From positions 18,912,207 through 18,976,206 of the forward strand of contig NC_090183.1 of NCBI RefSeq assembly GCF_024679245.1: a DNA stretch of 64,000 nucleotides, written 5' to 3'. This document shows positions 1-11,344 of this stretch, one piece after another. Each line of letters begins with the position of its first letter. Positions within the stretch are counted from its first letter, which is position 1. Source of the DNA: Pseudorasbora parva (Eukaryota > Chordata > Actinopteri > Cypriniformes > Gobionidae). The position numbers and the translations under genes were made by a program. The notes beneath the pieces are model-generated. The model was not told the DNA's origin and searched no databases. It saw nothing but the letters and a program-made list of their open reading frames with translations.

Positions 1-615
1 CCATTGAGACTTCAGGGCATCCGTGTACTGAATTATATCGACGACTGTCTAATGGCTAATTCTGTCACAGTCGTACGTGATGGCAGTTCGACATCGAGAT
101 GTAGTTCTGTCACACATCCAGTGCTTGGGGCTGAGACTCAACATGAAAAAGAGTGTGTTGGAGCCAGCCCAGAAAACGAGTTTTCTGGGGGTTATATGGG
201 ACTCGATTTCGATGCGGGCACAATCATCCCCCACGCGAGTCGAGACCTCTCTGGCGATAGTCTCAGGAATGAAGCTAGGCCAGAATATCACTGTGAAACA
301 CTTTCAGAGAGTGTTAGGGCACCTAGCAGCAGCGTCCAACATTATTCCCTTCGGCCTGTTGCACATGAGGGCCCTGCAGTGGTGGCTAAAGACCAGGGGG
401 TTCACCCTTTTCGTAGGATCAGAGTAACGCGCAAACACCTTCGGGCTCTAATCATATGGAAGAAAGTCTGGTTTCTGTCCCAGGGACCAGTGCTGGGAGC
501 ATCATGTTGCCGGAAGACTGTTTCAACAGATGCATCCCTCACTGGTTGGGGCGCGGTCATGGAAGGCCGCTTTGCGAGAGGTCCGTGGGAGGAATGTCAT
601 TCCTCCTGGCACATA
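1..615 (+). pseudogene. DIRS A reverse transcriptase / RNase H fragment
   Basis: The first codons read into the RT catalytic box (NYIDD). The frame then changes: residues matching the RT thumb region (FLGVIWDS, HFQRVLGHLAAASN, HMRALQWWLKT) lie in the frame of 77-427. After about position 395 the frame returns to that of the start and gives the RNase H opening motif STDASLTGWGA. So at least two frameshifts break the gene. The coding text stops at WHI, exactly where the L2 fragment begins, and resumes after it with NCLEMMAV. In life the product would copy element RNA into DNA in the nucleus or cytoplasm; this copy cannot. Confidence 0.8.
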
Positions 616-1428
616 CCCATACCGGGAACACTTCCCATAACACCTGATGTACTCGTTACATCATAAAAAGAGTGGCATCTACGCTAATGTTAGTCTCTCT
701 GTTTATCCCGAAGTTCATCCCAGATCCGGGCCGTGTCAGGATCGGATGGTGGACCTGCGCCTGCACATGACCAAAGCATCCTGGAGTGTCTGCTGAGACC
801 GTGTCAATTGGTGTCTCCACTGAATTTGCCTCAACTGCACGTCATGCTCAAAAAACCCATCTCCGGCCCAATAATTCCGATCTTTCATGTATTCATACTC
901 TTGCGTAATCAACGCACCATACTAAATAAACCCGTCTTTTGCGTGATACCCTGCAATTTTGAATAATCCGATCTAATATGATTTCTGACCTGTAAGGTTG
1001 CCAGAATAATAATCATACACGGAGTTAATATGCTTGAGGAGAACTGGCACCCCGACTGAGTCTGGTTTCTCCCAAGGTTTATTTTTCTCCATCATGCCCT
1101 GATGGAGTTTTGGTTCCTTGCCACTGTCACCTTTGGCTTGGCTTGCTCAGTTGGGGACACTAAAATTATGATCAAAGTTATTCAACTAGTTATACAGATA
1201 AAATTTATAAATTAGGTTTTAATTAATTCTTTAAACTATAATACAGACCTGCCAACATTGTCTCTCTATGATAAATTAAAGTAAACTGATAACATCCCTG
1301 TTTTCTCCAGAACGACTGTACAGCCAAATCTAATTTTGATGCAGTATTATCCTGTTTGACACTGTGAAGCTGCTTTGACACAATCGTGATTGTAAAAGCG
1401 CTATATAAATAAAGTTGATTGATTGATT
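616..1428 (+). mobile_element. L2-like LINE, 5'-truncated 3' UTR copy
   Basis: The sequence matches the 3' UTR of the L2 copy at about 33,252-34,075, including the block CCGGGAACACTTCCC and the terminal repeats of GATT. It carries no coding sequence. It sits in the RNase H region of DIRS A between WHI and NCLEMM. The flanks GGCACATA (left) and GGCATA (right) look like a target-site duplication that has since lost two bases. The 3' tail of short tandem repeats is usual for L2-type non-LTR elements. Confidence 0.85.
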
Positions 1429-1740
1429 GGCATAAATTGTCTAGAGATGATGGCGGTCTACAAAGCTCTGAGGAGTTTTTTCCCGGATCTCCGTGGGCAC
1501 CACGTTCTGGTCCGCATGGACAATATGGCAGTCGAGGTGTACCTGAACCGCCAAGGGGGGTTGAGGTCGCGCCCTCTGTGCAGACTGGCACATCTCATCC
1601 TCCTCTGGTCACAAGAGAAATTGTTATCCCTCAGGGCAATTTACATCCCGAGAATACAAAATCAGGGGGGGTCAGGGGGTCAGGTACGAAGAGGCTGGAC
1701 TACCAGCAAATGTGATAGAGACCTTACTCAGCTCCAGTAA
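1429..1740 (+). pseudogene. DIRS A RNase H second half, with deletion
   Basis: Translation in the frame of 1,423-1,740 gives LEMMAVYKALRSFFPDLRG and then LVRMDNMAVEVYLNRQGGL, the second and third acidic motifs of DIRS RNase H. After IYIPRIQNQ the sequence jumps to a short stretch (about 1,690-1,745) that matches the start of the recombinase region of element B, and then to the 3' non-coding end. So a large internal deletion removed the RNase H tail and most of the recombinase. No function is likely. Confidence 0.75.
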
Positions 1741-1774
1741 CCCTTGGTGTGGCCTAGTGGGTACTCGTTCCCCA

Positions 1775-2245
1775 AATTCGTTGTTTCGAAGCAGTGTGAA
1801 GTTCCCTCGATATAGAGAACGTCTCAGGTTATGTATATGTGGCAAGGGGGCGGGTTCAGCGAGGTCTGCAGTGGGAGATAGAGCCTCGGGACGAGCGGTA
1901 AGTGAGTGGGTTGGACGCAGATTGATAACACCTGTATCTCGTTTCAGTAATGGGCGTGGAGAGAGGATAAAACGCCTGGAGAAACGGAAGCAGGAGAGAG
2001 AGAGAGCGACTGCTGACGCACCCCCAGAGACTGAGCATTACCGGAAGCCGGAAGGACCTTAACCCGGAAGTTAAAACGAGTATCTGAGATTCTGAGAAGT
2101 GACACGACAGAGTGTGCACGCTTGTTGTTTTGAGTGCACGCCTGTCGTCAGCAGTCACGCCGATCCCCTTGTCCTCTTCCTTCCATTAACCCTTGTTCCC
2201 TGAGAGGGAACGAGCACTGCGTCTCGTCGCCACACTGTGTATCGC
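1775..2245. repeat. DIRS A internal complementary region, split by an insert
   Basis: In DIRS elements an internal region is complementary to the outer ends of both terminal repeats and is thought to template closure of a circular DNA. The stretch GAACGTCTCAGGTTATGTAT (1,817-1,836) followed, after the insert, by AACCCTTGTTCCCTGAG (2,188 on) is the reverse complement of the right end at about 2,430-2,472. The AAC of the junction is the complement of the terminal GTT. Confidence 0.7.
1838..2185 (+). mobile_element. Solo-LTR-like insertion (348 bp)
   Basis: The insert begins TGTGGCA and ends TTCCA, the TG...CA pattern of long terminal repeats, and exactly splits the complementary region of DIRS A. 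It has a TATA-like GGATAAAACG near its middle and no coding capacity. Flanks (TATA on the left, ATTA on the right) are not a clean target duplication. It also contains a textbook splice donor (GTAAGTGAG, about 1,899) and, some 60 bases on, a pyrimidine tract ending in CAG. I infer a solo LTR, probably Ty3/gypsy-like, but the superfamily cannot be proven here. Confidence 0.5.
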
Positions 2246-2472
2246 CTGAGAGCGTTTTGCTTCATCGCGATAATTGACGCTACTATGCGCTGGCCTCCCA
2301 TTTATAGCTTCCGGGTATGCTGTCACATCTACGTCATGACATAACACCAATCATGATTGGACTAGTTTCATTCATACTTCAGATGCTTAGGGAGCATCCC
2401 CAAATTCGTTGTTTCAACGCAGTGCTCGTTCCCTCTCTGGGAACAAGGGTTATATACATAACCTGAGACGTT
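2195..2472 (+). repeat. DIRS A right terminal region
   Basis: GC-rich block with the paired motifs CCCTGAGAGGGAACGAG (2,198 on) and CCAAATTCGTTGTTTC at 2,400, the latter also seen at about 1,780. It ends in CATAACCTGAGACGTT. The terminal arm folds back on the complementary region, as expected of DIRS termini. Confidence 0.65.
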
Positions 2473-4168
2473 TTTCAGACTGTATGAGTATGAACATGGC
2501 AATGTTCATTAAAAAAATATAACATTTGGATACACAACAACTTGTCTGCAGTTTTACATCAGCCTTCACATTCAGTGAATTTATTTCAGGTTAAAATCGT
2601 TTCACAATAGTCAAACATCGGCTGTGGTGAGCATGACAAACCAACTATCAAAGACATCAGATTTTAGCTAGTTCAAAGGTATCTTTTAGGATTGCGATTG
2701 TTTGTTTCAGACTGCCAAATTGTGGGCAAAATCCCAGTATGAACCTGTCCTAAGGTATTAAAATTACGACTCTTGAATTGAATTTATTTATTTTTCAAGG
2801 TTGGTATCTTAGCAGGGTCAATAGCTAGCTATGGTTAGCTAGTAAAGTATTATTATATAAAAATTATATAAAACAGTTTTTATCCTTCTACAAGGGTATT
2901 GGCTGAGGTTCTTAATCTTTTCCGTTCTATTCTTCATTCATGTGATTATTTATTTTTTCACACTGTTCTGGTTTGTTCTCTTTTGGGGGTTTTCTCGGCA
3001 GGTTCCAATAGGTAGATGGAGTTTCATTGGCAGAGTTCAATCAAGCAGTGAGCGGGAGTCACACAATGGTTTAGAATCCTCCAAACTGCAGAAGCAAGAA
3101 CTGCAGTTCTCCAACTCTATGCATAGAACAATCTTTTGGATCATGATGCTACGAACGCAGCTGAATGTGGAGTCGGCATCCTCAATCAAGAGCATTTATA
3201 TGGTCATCCTCAGCATTCTAGTTACAAGCAAGACTCAAAATAACTGAAATGTTTAGCTAATTTCAAGTAGTAATTTCCATGCACTGGTGGTGTTATGTAT
3301 TCTCATTCATTACTAGTATTCATTAATCTTGTTTGTCAGCTTCTATGGCTTTCATGAATTTGTATGTGGCCTAATGTGTTCTCTGTTCAGGGGCCCTATT
3401 GTAGTTTTCATATCTTTGTAGCTTTGTCTCCATGTGGCCTACTGTGGTTTTGTCTGTGTGGTCTTCTTGATGTAAAAGAAAATATCTCAGCATGCCTGCA
3501 CCCCTAACCATTGTGCACTTTTTATACTCCCCAACGGGTCTCCTATGAAAAGATGGGTTAAAACTAATCAGTGACCATTCTACCGAACTGCAGACCTTCT
3601 TATCTCATCTGGATACCGAACAATTATTCAGAATCATGTGCTGCTACAGCAGCAGCCGAACGTGTTGGTTCCATGATGGTCAAGATGGCCTTCATTACTT
3701 CTAATCCTATATAAGTTGCAATGCTTGATTGAGCATGCTCCGATAACTCTTGTAATCTCAAAGGTATATTTCTAATGCAAACTACTGGTGGTGGTGGTGG
3801 TTTCATATTCTCTAAAATCATAGTTTTACATCTACCCCAATCAGATCTGTGATCTGCTAATTCCATTGACCATAGGTAACCTCATGCAATCTCTGCTTCT
3901 CAGACTAACATGACTGTGTATTCTTAACAGCAGTAACAAATTATATCACATATAAAATCCTTTACAGGTAATACTAAGATTACCTATGTGCCTTAACAAG
4001 TATCAGGTAAGTTTACAGCATATCATTTAACTCCTAATATAAAATTGTATGCGATAAGTATACTATCTACAAAAACATCTGGGTATGGTGGCAGTTCCTA
4101 AATCTATTTTATTAATATGGCTCCCTTTCATTTGGTATATCGAGGCCATCTTATGCACCCATGCTGTC
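2473..4168. other. No gene recognised
   Basis: AT-rich sequence with no recognised repeat family. A short minus-strand ORF (3,624-3,866, 80 codons, with a run of five prolines from a GGT microsatellite at 3,788-3,802) has no feature that identifies it, and I do not call it a gene. Confidence 0.5.
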
Positions 4169-4169
4169 T

Positions 4170-4640
4170 TCTCACTATGGGCTATTGTGGCCTTTCTCAA
4201 CCTATGCGGGCTTACCCGCACACTGGCTTATCAGAGCCCCGTTCTCAGCAATGCAGCTTTTGTACCCTGGCCTGTCAAAGCAGGTTAAACGTCCGAACGT
4301 GGCAGTTCATGCAGGCTAGGTGGCTTTTCATTCCCTGGCCTATCGGGGCAGTATGCACGGACTAATGTGGCACTTCATGCAGCCTATGCCGCTTTTTGTA
4401 CCCCGGCCTGTCGAGGCAGTTTAAACGGCCTAACATGGCAGTTCATTCGGCCTATGCGACTTTCAGTAACCCGGCCTCTCGAGGCAGTATACACGGCCTA
4501 ACGTGGCACTTCATGCAGCCTACGTGGCTTTCGTACCATGGCCTATTGAGGCAGTATACACTGCCTAACGTGGCAATCTTTACAGCACGCAGCTTTCTCG
4601 TACACCCGCCTGTCATGGCTTCCTATAAATACTTTTGGCA
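4170..4640 (+). repeat. 67-bp tandem repeat, about six diverged units
   Basis: The phrase GGCCTNTCGAGGCAG recurs at about 4,269, 4,339, 4,405, 4,472, 4,540 and 4,607, a spacing of 66-70 bases. Each unit also contains AACGTGGCACTTCATGCAG or a variant. Units differ by roughly 10-25 percent by eye, so the array is not recent. It lies just upstream of the duplicated hairpin block at 4,785-5,350 and may belong to the same element. Confidence 0.8.
4624..4631 (+). promoter_or_regulatory. TATA-like box upstream of first hairpin block
   Basis: TATAAATA lies about 160 bases before the first copy of the duplicated hairpin block. A second TATA-like box (5,056) precedes the second copy. Only the motif and this paired placement support a promoter. 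Confidence 0.25.
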
Positions 4641-4784
4641 GTAGCATTTTAATTCCTTCTGTTTATTGACTTTACATCGATATCTACTGCATGTCAGTGT
4701 CCATTCTTCTAATAATATAATTTATTTTCTTTGCAAATATTTCAGGTACTTCATCCAAAGAATCTTTGTCTCCAAGTTCTTTTG

Positions 4785-4966
4785 GGGGTAGGCTCCGCTC
4801 CTGCCTTCATCTTCAGGCAGGAACTGCAAGCATCCGTACCCTCCGGATTCGGACTATGGAAGGGGCCTACGCCAAAAACTGTTTCATTTCATATATGACA
4901 CAAACAAGTGTAATTAAATCTTATTCAAATGTTATTCTCGCCTCCTGAGTCTTTTGGGTAGAGATG
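4785..4966 (+). repeat. Hairpin-bearing direct repeat, copy 1
   Basis: A ~180-bp block that recurs at 5,163-5,350. It contains the perfect hairpin CCTGCC-ten-base loop-GGCAGG, then GCAAGCATCCGTACCCTCC, GGGGCCTACGCC and an AT-rich tail ending CCTGAGTCTTTTGGGT. The layout (TATA box, hairpin, AT-rich tail) resembles an R-U5 segment of an LTR, but no primer-binding site or coding region was found. Confidence 0.6.
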
Positions 4967-5055
4967 GAAGCTCTAGCGTAGTTCTACCTGGAAGACTCCT
5001 ATGTCACGTCATTCATTAATTATCTATCTAGCCAATCATTATTTGTCATCTATAG

Positions 5056-5063
5056 TATATAAG
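5056..5063 (+). promoter_or_regulatory. TATA-like box upstream of second hairpin block
   Basis: TATATAAG about 105 bases upstream of the second hairpin block. Confidence 0.3.
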
Positions 5064-5162
5064 TTCTGTTCCCACCTATTACTACGTTCGCAGATACCGA
5101 CGCCGCTGTTCACCCCCATCCTCCCCACCACCACCAGGTCGGTCCCTGTCCATACATAGGTA

Positions 5163-5350
5163 GGTAGGCTCCGCTCCTGCCTTTATCTTCAGACAGGAAC
5201 CGCAAGCATCTGTACCCTCCGGATTCAGGCTATGGAAGGGGCCTACGCCAAAGAACTGTATCATTTCATTTCATATATGATACTCATTGTAAACAACTAT
5301 AATTAAATCTTATTCAAATGTTATTCTCGCCTCCTGAGTCTTTTGGGTGG
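5163..5350 (+). repeat. Hairpin-bearing direct repeat, copy 2
   Basis: Second copy of the 4,785-4,966 block. The hairpin here is CCTGCC / GACAGG with one mismatch. The copy has an extra TCATTT and about 10 extra bases in the AT-rich part. The two copies start 379 bases apart and are about 85-90 percent alike by eye. Confidence 0.6.
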
Positions 5351-5757
5351 AACTTTAAATCCTAAAAACTGATCTCTGGCTAATTTGGTTCTTCAAGCGA
5401 ATTTGAGGATTGGATTAAAATATCTGGATTAAGTTATCTGAGATCAATGCTCATGCTGGTGTTCCCTGAAGAGGGCAGATGCATTGATACTCGAAACCAT
5501 GATCAGCAATGCAGCGATTGGCTGGTGTCAAGACAACATAATGACATCATATAATTAAAAAAGCCACCTGGCAAAAAACTTGTCAAAGAAAAAAAAAGAA
5601 GAAAAAAAGATTTTCTGGACCTTTATAAGGACACAGACAAACAACCAAACTAACATAAAAGTTAGATAAATGAAATGTGCACTGTTTTGATGAACATGAT
5701 TCCCAATTATTTATATTCGCAGTTTTATAATATTTGTACACACTTTACATTTTTATT
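5351..5757. other. No gene recognised
   Basis: AT-rich, with an A-rich stretch at about 5,588-5,610. No recognised repeat or ORF. Confidence 0.5.
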
Positions 5758-5761
5758 TTAA

Positions 5762-6664
5762 AGGGGGGGTGAAATGCTGTTTCATGCATACTAAGCTTTT
5801 TACAGTGTTAAAGACTTGGATGCCTCTCCTAAACATGGACAAATTTTCAAACACTAAGTTGGAAGTTTGATGGAGTATTTCTGTGTCAAAAATACTCCTT
5901 CCGGTTTCTCACAAGTTTCGGAGAGTTTTTTTTGAGTATGGGTCCGCTTGACGTCGACAGAGCGGAAGGTCCTTGTATGGGCTGTACAGGCTCATTCTCC
6001 CAGAAGGGTGCGTGCACGTGTGACTAGAGCGAGAGAGCAAATGCACGCCCATAAACACTGCTCTCAGGTGCAGATCCACTCGTCCGTGCAACACTTCTGT
6101 CGCGCCGCGCTCCACTTTATTCCTATGGGTGACGTCCAACGACTTTAATGCGCCCGCACAGCATTCCGGGAAGGCAACGCTGCATTTGAACCGATTTGAG
6201 CGATAAAGGTTCATGGTCGTGCTTTGGAAGCAGGCGGTGAGTAAAACTGCTTCAAATGTCTATGTTGTTGACTATCGTCGCATGAGTAAACATCAGTAAA
6301 CAACACGAACCAGTATAGTTAATTTATCAATGGAGCATGCAATGTATGGTGTGTGTTTAAATACATTTGTTTAGCTGACCAATATGTCAGTTTGTTTATT
6401 GTAAAACCACCCAAACATAAACCCTGGCTAGGGGACGTTCTCACAAAGCTTGCTTCTTCATTCAAAGCTCGTCATTCTTTAGCTCCGCCTACATGATACG
6501 CCTCCAGCCGCTCGTTTTTTTCCGGAAAGACTCGTTACAGCCTATCTTTCTTTTATAAATATAATAAAACTAAAGACTTTTCGGAGATATGAATAATGCA
6601 ATACTACTCTATAGGTACTCAAGATTGACATGAGATTGACTGAAACTGAGTGTTTAACCCCCAT
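5762..6664. mobile_element. TTAA-flanked non-autonomous DNA element, copy 1
   Basis: Starts with AGGGGGGGTGAAATGCTG after a TTAA at 5,758-5,761 and ends with GACTGAAACTGAGTGTTT. The same ends bound the element at 42,854-44,050, so the two are one family. The right terminus here is worn (TAACCCCC instead of CACCCCCCCT-TTAA). No transposase. TTAA target sites are used by piggyBac and Kolobok transposons; the AGGGGGGG start is less like classical piggyBac ends (CCY), so Kolobok is possible. Unlike copy 2 it has no minisatellite inside. Confidence 0.8.
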
Positions 6665-7220
6665 GTTGTAATTTCCTTTTTAATTCAATTTGAAGCAGAT
6701 TTGTTATGTGACAGTATTAATAGTTTCTTAACAGTCAAGATCAAATTATCTGCATCTCTTGCGCTGCATCAAGCCACTCCCATATTATCAGTCGTCACTC
6801 AAATAAATGCACGATGGAGAATAACTGCACAATGTGTGTAAACCTCCAATACAACTATAAAGTAATTAATCCATCACAAATTTCAAATAAATCTCTGAAT
6901 CAAGTGACTGTGTCTATAGAATTATACGCAAATTTTACACAACATTAAAATATTATTTTCAAATAAACTGTTGCTATGACAGCAAGTCCAGGATGAGCTT
7001 CGAAGAACCAAATAATCCGAGATCAAGCCAAATCATCAACAATCAAATCCAGCTAACTGAGCTAGCCACGTACGAAGAACAGGCCCCTGATGTCGTTGGT
7101 TTCCCTGATCACTATTCTTGTGTTTCTTTATTATATTGGATTTCATTTTCCCCCTCGAGGGTATTTGTTTTGTGGTTCTGTTTATTTACTCCATATTTCT
7201 CTATTTTGAAGAGCCAATTC
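6665..7220. other. No gene recognised
   Basis: AT-rich sequence without a recognised repeat; the ORFs here are short and carry no motif. Confidence 0.5.
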
Positions 7221-7224
7221 TTAA

Positions 7225-8854
7225 AGGGGTACTTCAGCACTGGAAAAAAGGAATCTGTATTTAAACTGGGTCATCAATGAAGTAGAAATGTGAAATTATT
7301 TTTAAATTTGGTGCCTTCTAGACTGAGAAAAGGCAGAATTTTTTTTTTGTCTCATGGGGATGAAAGACTACAATTCCCAGAATGCTTCGCTGGCTTGTGA
7401 GGCCATTCCCAAAGCCACCTACTTGATTATTTTGACTGAGTTGGAGAAGTCACTACAATTAAAAACTGAACGTGTCTGTTCAATATAATGAGTGAGTCAC
7501 TGCGCGAGTATCACAGCACTGAGAACTAACTGCAGGAGCGAGATAAATGAGCTGAATGAGCAGAATGAGCTCTCGTGATGAGAGCTGAGGTAATTGCGAC
7601 TACACTCACGGCATACATTCACAACGCGAATTCAGTCTGGTGCGTTTCAGTTCATGCCTTTGCAAGCTTAACTTTCAATGCAATTAATTTGAGAAGTTAA
7701 AGCCGCACTTGGCTACTTTTGCTCTCAGGGTCCCCCTACAGTTTGGAAAAAATAATGTCCTCAACTACTGTCGTAAGCTCTGTAATCCTACAACAGGGGA
7801 TGCAATCGCGCGTGCATTTGTTGACATGACAACCCTGATAGCCCTGATAGCTCTGAACTAGTGATGTGTGGCTCATCTCATAACCCGCGGACCCCGTATG
7901 TCTATTTAATGGTCGCGGGTGCAGGGCGGGTTGTAAAAATATATACAGTGGTGCGGTGCGGGCCAAATAACTTCATAAAAGTGGCGCCGTGGGTCGGTGC
8001 AGCACTAACAGTTCCCCTGAACACTGCAAGAGGAGTTCGAGTTCTTCTGGCGTCGCGTGTGAAATGTCTTCATCCCAGGTAACATTACAGTCAGTGGCAT
8101 GTGTTTCAGCATGTCATATGAATATAATTTCATGGGTTTTATTTTTTTCAAACGCCAAATAATCACGATGCTCACGTTTACAAGACAGCGTCATAGTAGT
8201 CTATTGGTTACCGTTTTACAGAATCTATATGATACTTCAGTTCAATGTTTGAGTGGTAGCTCACCGTAACAAGCAGGACAGCATCGGTCAGGCACGCCTG
8301 GAAGTGTGGGTGGAAGTGACGTATATGCCGTAAAGCAGTCGAATTTTGTAGTTCTTTTTGTTCTCGGGTTACTACCCGAAACCCGAAGTTTAAAAGTACG
8401 ATTAAAAACGATACAGACCCCATCAGGCTATGGCAGACGTGTCATTCAACCTATTGTAAGTCGATTTATCATCACAAGAGTCTTAAAAAATATATTATGA
8501 AGGTTGAAAAGTTACCTAGTGCTACTTTAAGACTTACATTGCTCAACATTGCTCCGTTTAAATGAGTGCCTGTAGCTGCGAGCTGAGATCTGAGTATGAT
8601 TTCCCATCCCCCATGCGTGGGTTCAAAACATGCGGAAATGGCTCCCTCTGCTGGCTGTAGTCTTTAGCCTTTGGCCAAACATTCCTCCTATAATGCAAAT
8701 ATCGTCAATTTGCGTCATAGGAGGAATTTTTCCAGAAATAAAATGCATAAATCTCTTGTCTCAGGGGGATATGAGCGAGGAAAGCACAATCATTTGAATA
8801 TACTCCAAGGTTTCTACTGATACAAAGCCATATGCTAATAGCTGAAGTAACCCT
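7225..8854. mobile_element. TTAA-type non-autonomous DNA element (outer)
   Basis: Terminal inverted repeats AGGGGTACTTCAGC (left) and, read on the other strand, AGGGTTACTTCAGC (right) match at 13 of 14 bases. The left flank is TTAA; the right flank is TTAT, probably mutated. No transposase ORF. It holds a second TTAA-flanked element (7,701-8,526). Confidence 0.7.
7701..8526. mobile_element. TTAA-flanked non-autonomous element (nested)
   Basis: Both flanks are TTAA (7,697-7,700 and 8,527-8,530). Ends are imperfect inverted repeats: AGCCGCACTTGGCTACTTTT against AGTAGCACTAGGTAACTTTT. No transposase. From about 7,861 a GC-rich patch with CCGCGGACCC and CGGGTGCAGGGCGGG recalls hAT-type internal sequence, which may be a further fragment. 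Confidence 0.65.
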
Positions 8855-10912
8855 TTATATTTTTTTCAGGTTGTTCCAGTTATCCCAAAATTGGTTTGTA
8901 TTGACTGACTTTTTGTTATATTGTGATTTGTTGGTTCTAGCCATATGTTTGTATTGATTTAATTGCCTCACAGTACATAAAGCAAATCTCTTCTTCTTTA
9001 CTGACCAATATGTATTTAGATCTCTGTATTTCAGTTTGTACAGTGTTCTTCATGTTTTCTTTGTATCTTTTTTTTTTTTTTTTTACTGATGGTTTGGCAG
9101 TCCTGATTAAACTCATTTTTGTCTTTTTTACTTTCAGTTTTGACTGTTTTGCTGATTTTTCAAATATGTTTTTGATGTCTTTAACATATAGAATTACACC
9201 TTCTAGAGTGAGCATAAGAGTTATATAGAAATTCATCTAACTGCACTTGTATTTTTTAACATGTTTTTTTTAACTCTCTCTGCAGATGTTGGTTTAAGTA
9301 CCTGTACACAACTCAATGGTCAGACAGCTGATAAGTCAGCTGTTTGTTTAGGAGATTTCTTGGGGAATGTATACACTCATTTTATCAGACCAGAGCTTCT
9401 ATCTGTATTTTAAATCACATTTATTTCTCAATGGATCTATTGGCTAATTAAATTGTGTGTCCCTCATCTAATTTGTAGTCACTGGAAAGGCCTTTTTCAA
9501 TTGCATTTATTTAGATTGGCATGTGCTATTCCCTCCTATGGAAAATGAATTAGCATCCTGGAAAATTATCTTAGCAGGACTTTTAAAAATGGCTTGCTTC
9601 CACAATCCATTCATTTGTTTTATGTATTTAGCAGTGTCTGCTTCTGGAGAAACTCCCTAAGCAAAAGTGGGATGACTCACCAAAATCATCATTACTGACC
9701 AAAACCAAGCTGCCTTAAAATCCAGCTTTGACATTCCCCTCTGTCACAATTTCCTGTGGGAGACCAAAGGCTATGAAGAACTTGTGCTATGAAGACCAAA
9801 CTTGGCTATGAAGAAGTGTTTGATCAAATGTGACAGTCAGTTAATGGGTTCCTGCTTGCAAAATAAATAAAAAAAACTTAAAGGACACCTGAAAAAGCTC
9901 AAATCTCTTTATAAATCCCTGACAAATAAATTCACAATGCAACACTGTGGCTTGTATAAATTTATTACTGACCAAACTTGTGTCTAGTCGGAGAACACTG
10001 AAAATAATGAGTGATTTGTGTAATTTGATGCTTTGTCAAGTTGAACTTGGTGAGTTGAACACAGAAAAATGGATATCGGTTGTATCAATAAAATACAAGA
10101 AAAATGTGGCACTTCATATTCTAAAACAAGCAATACAGAGTTGTGTAAAGGGAGCTTTACTGATGAGTCCCTTACTGCTGAGGGTTGGCTGCATCACTCA
10201 GTGCTCTGGACCATTTCAGCACTGAACAAATGAGATCCTGCTGGATGCTTCCTCCCAGATTAGACAAATTAACTATCCAATCTTTGTTGTCCTTGTTGTT
10301 ATTTTCCCTATATTGTCATGGTAACGAGGCCACATGCTTGTCTTCATTTGAGGACTGCACAGGTTGTTGCTGGGGAAATTAGCAAGCTGTATTGCCATGT
10401 TGAGGAATAAACATGCAGAATACTCAAATACGAATAGGAGCCATTACTGGGGATGCCATCATGTCGATAGATGCTATCCTCTTCTCTTCCACAGTCCTAA
10501 ACATTATATCACCATAAAATTGGATAGTACAACAAACATTAATAGATGTAAGATTTGGGCTAGACAATTACCAGGGCCAAGAGTGAGTCCTGTGTTTCCC
10601 TGTAATTAGAAAGATAAATGACTGAAATTTCTCAAGAGTCTCTCTTTCTTTTTAAAGGGCTCAATAAACTGGATGAAAGGTTTGTTTTGGAGTGCAAAGA
10701 GCAAAGCAGAGACCTGGTCATTAAGCAGAGTCCTGGCCATCATATCAGGCCTATTCCTGCCTTCAACAGGACTGTGCACCCAAGAGCTAATTTAATGATG
10801 AGAGAAACAAAATTATCGTATGGCACATAAAAAAATAAAAAATAAAAAAAAACGAGAAAAAAAAAACAACAACAACTAATAAGCCAGAATGGAGGTGCTG
10901 TTTTACACATGT
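8855..10912. other. No gene recognised
   Basis: About 2 kb of AT-rich DNA including an 18-base T run near 9,070. ORFs are under 100 codons and show no domain or splice-flanked exon that I can support. It may be unique host sequence. Confidence 0.5.
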
Positions 10913-11335
10913 AGTTACAGTTTTTTCCAAATCCTTACACACATTTTCAAAACTCTACACACAATTCCGTAAACTGCACACACAAAATGCAAAATAACTC
11001 ACATCTCCTTCAAAATGTAACACTGCACTCAAAATGCCATAAACACATGTCAGAATGAAGCATTTGCTTCAAATGGCAAACACTTATTTTATAATAGTAC
11101 ATGTTTCGATATACCATGTAAACACTGTTGTTCTAAATCTAAAGCTCTTTCATATGCTTATATCTACATTCCAATACAATGTTCAGTGAAAGTCATCTGC
11201 TGAGAGGGGTAACAAGTACACTGTAAACCAATGCAATGTAGAAACAGAACATATTTATTAGGCAAAACATTACTGTTCAATACAGTAGCATGCAACAAAA
11301 CCATAAACATATGTAAACCAAAAGTATATAGTAAA
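10913..11335 (+). repeat. Mariner-like dispersed repeat, copy 1
   Basis: Begins TTACAGTTTTTTCCAA and continues with CACACATTTTCAAAACTC. A second copy in the same direction starts at 11,479. The TACAGTTTTT..CACATTTTC opening is also seen at 17,764 and inverted at about 22,520-22,548, so all belong to related elements. I recognise the style as Tc1/mariner-type teleost repeats; no transposase is present. Confidence 0.55.
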
Positions 11336-11344
11336 GAACACAAG

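Larger units (their letters stand above)
1..2472 (+). mobile_element. DIRS-like retrotransposon A, 3' part, decayed
   Basis: DIRS elements are retrotransposons that encode RT, RNase H and a tyrosine recombinase instead of an integrase. They end in inverted repeats and carry an internal region complementary to both ends. Here the window opens inside the RT palm, continues into RNase H, then jumps by internal deletion to the 3' terminal region that ends in GTT at 2,470-2,472. The recombinase core is missing. Two later insertions interrupt it: an L2 3' fragment (616-1,428) and a 348-bp LTR-like sequence (1,838-2,185). The protein resembles element B further along, so A and B are probably related families. 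The element starts before the window. Confidence 0.85.

Noticed and set aside
1712..2062. 116-codon ORF across the solo-LTR-like insert
   Set aside because: It crosses from DIRS sequence into an unrelated insert, so it cannot be a natural gene.
8937..9236. Lys-rich ORF (minus) and Phe-rich ORF (plus)
   Set aside because: Both come from AT-rich, T-run sequence on opposite strands and show no motif.
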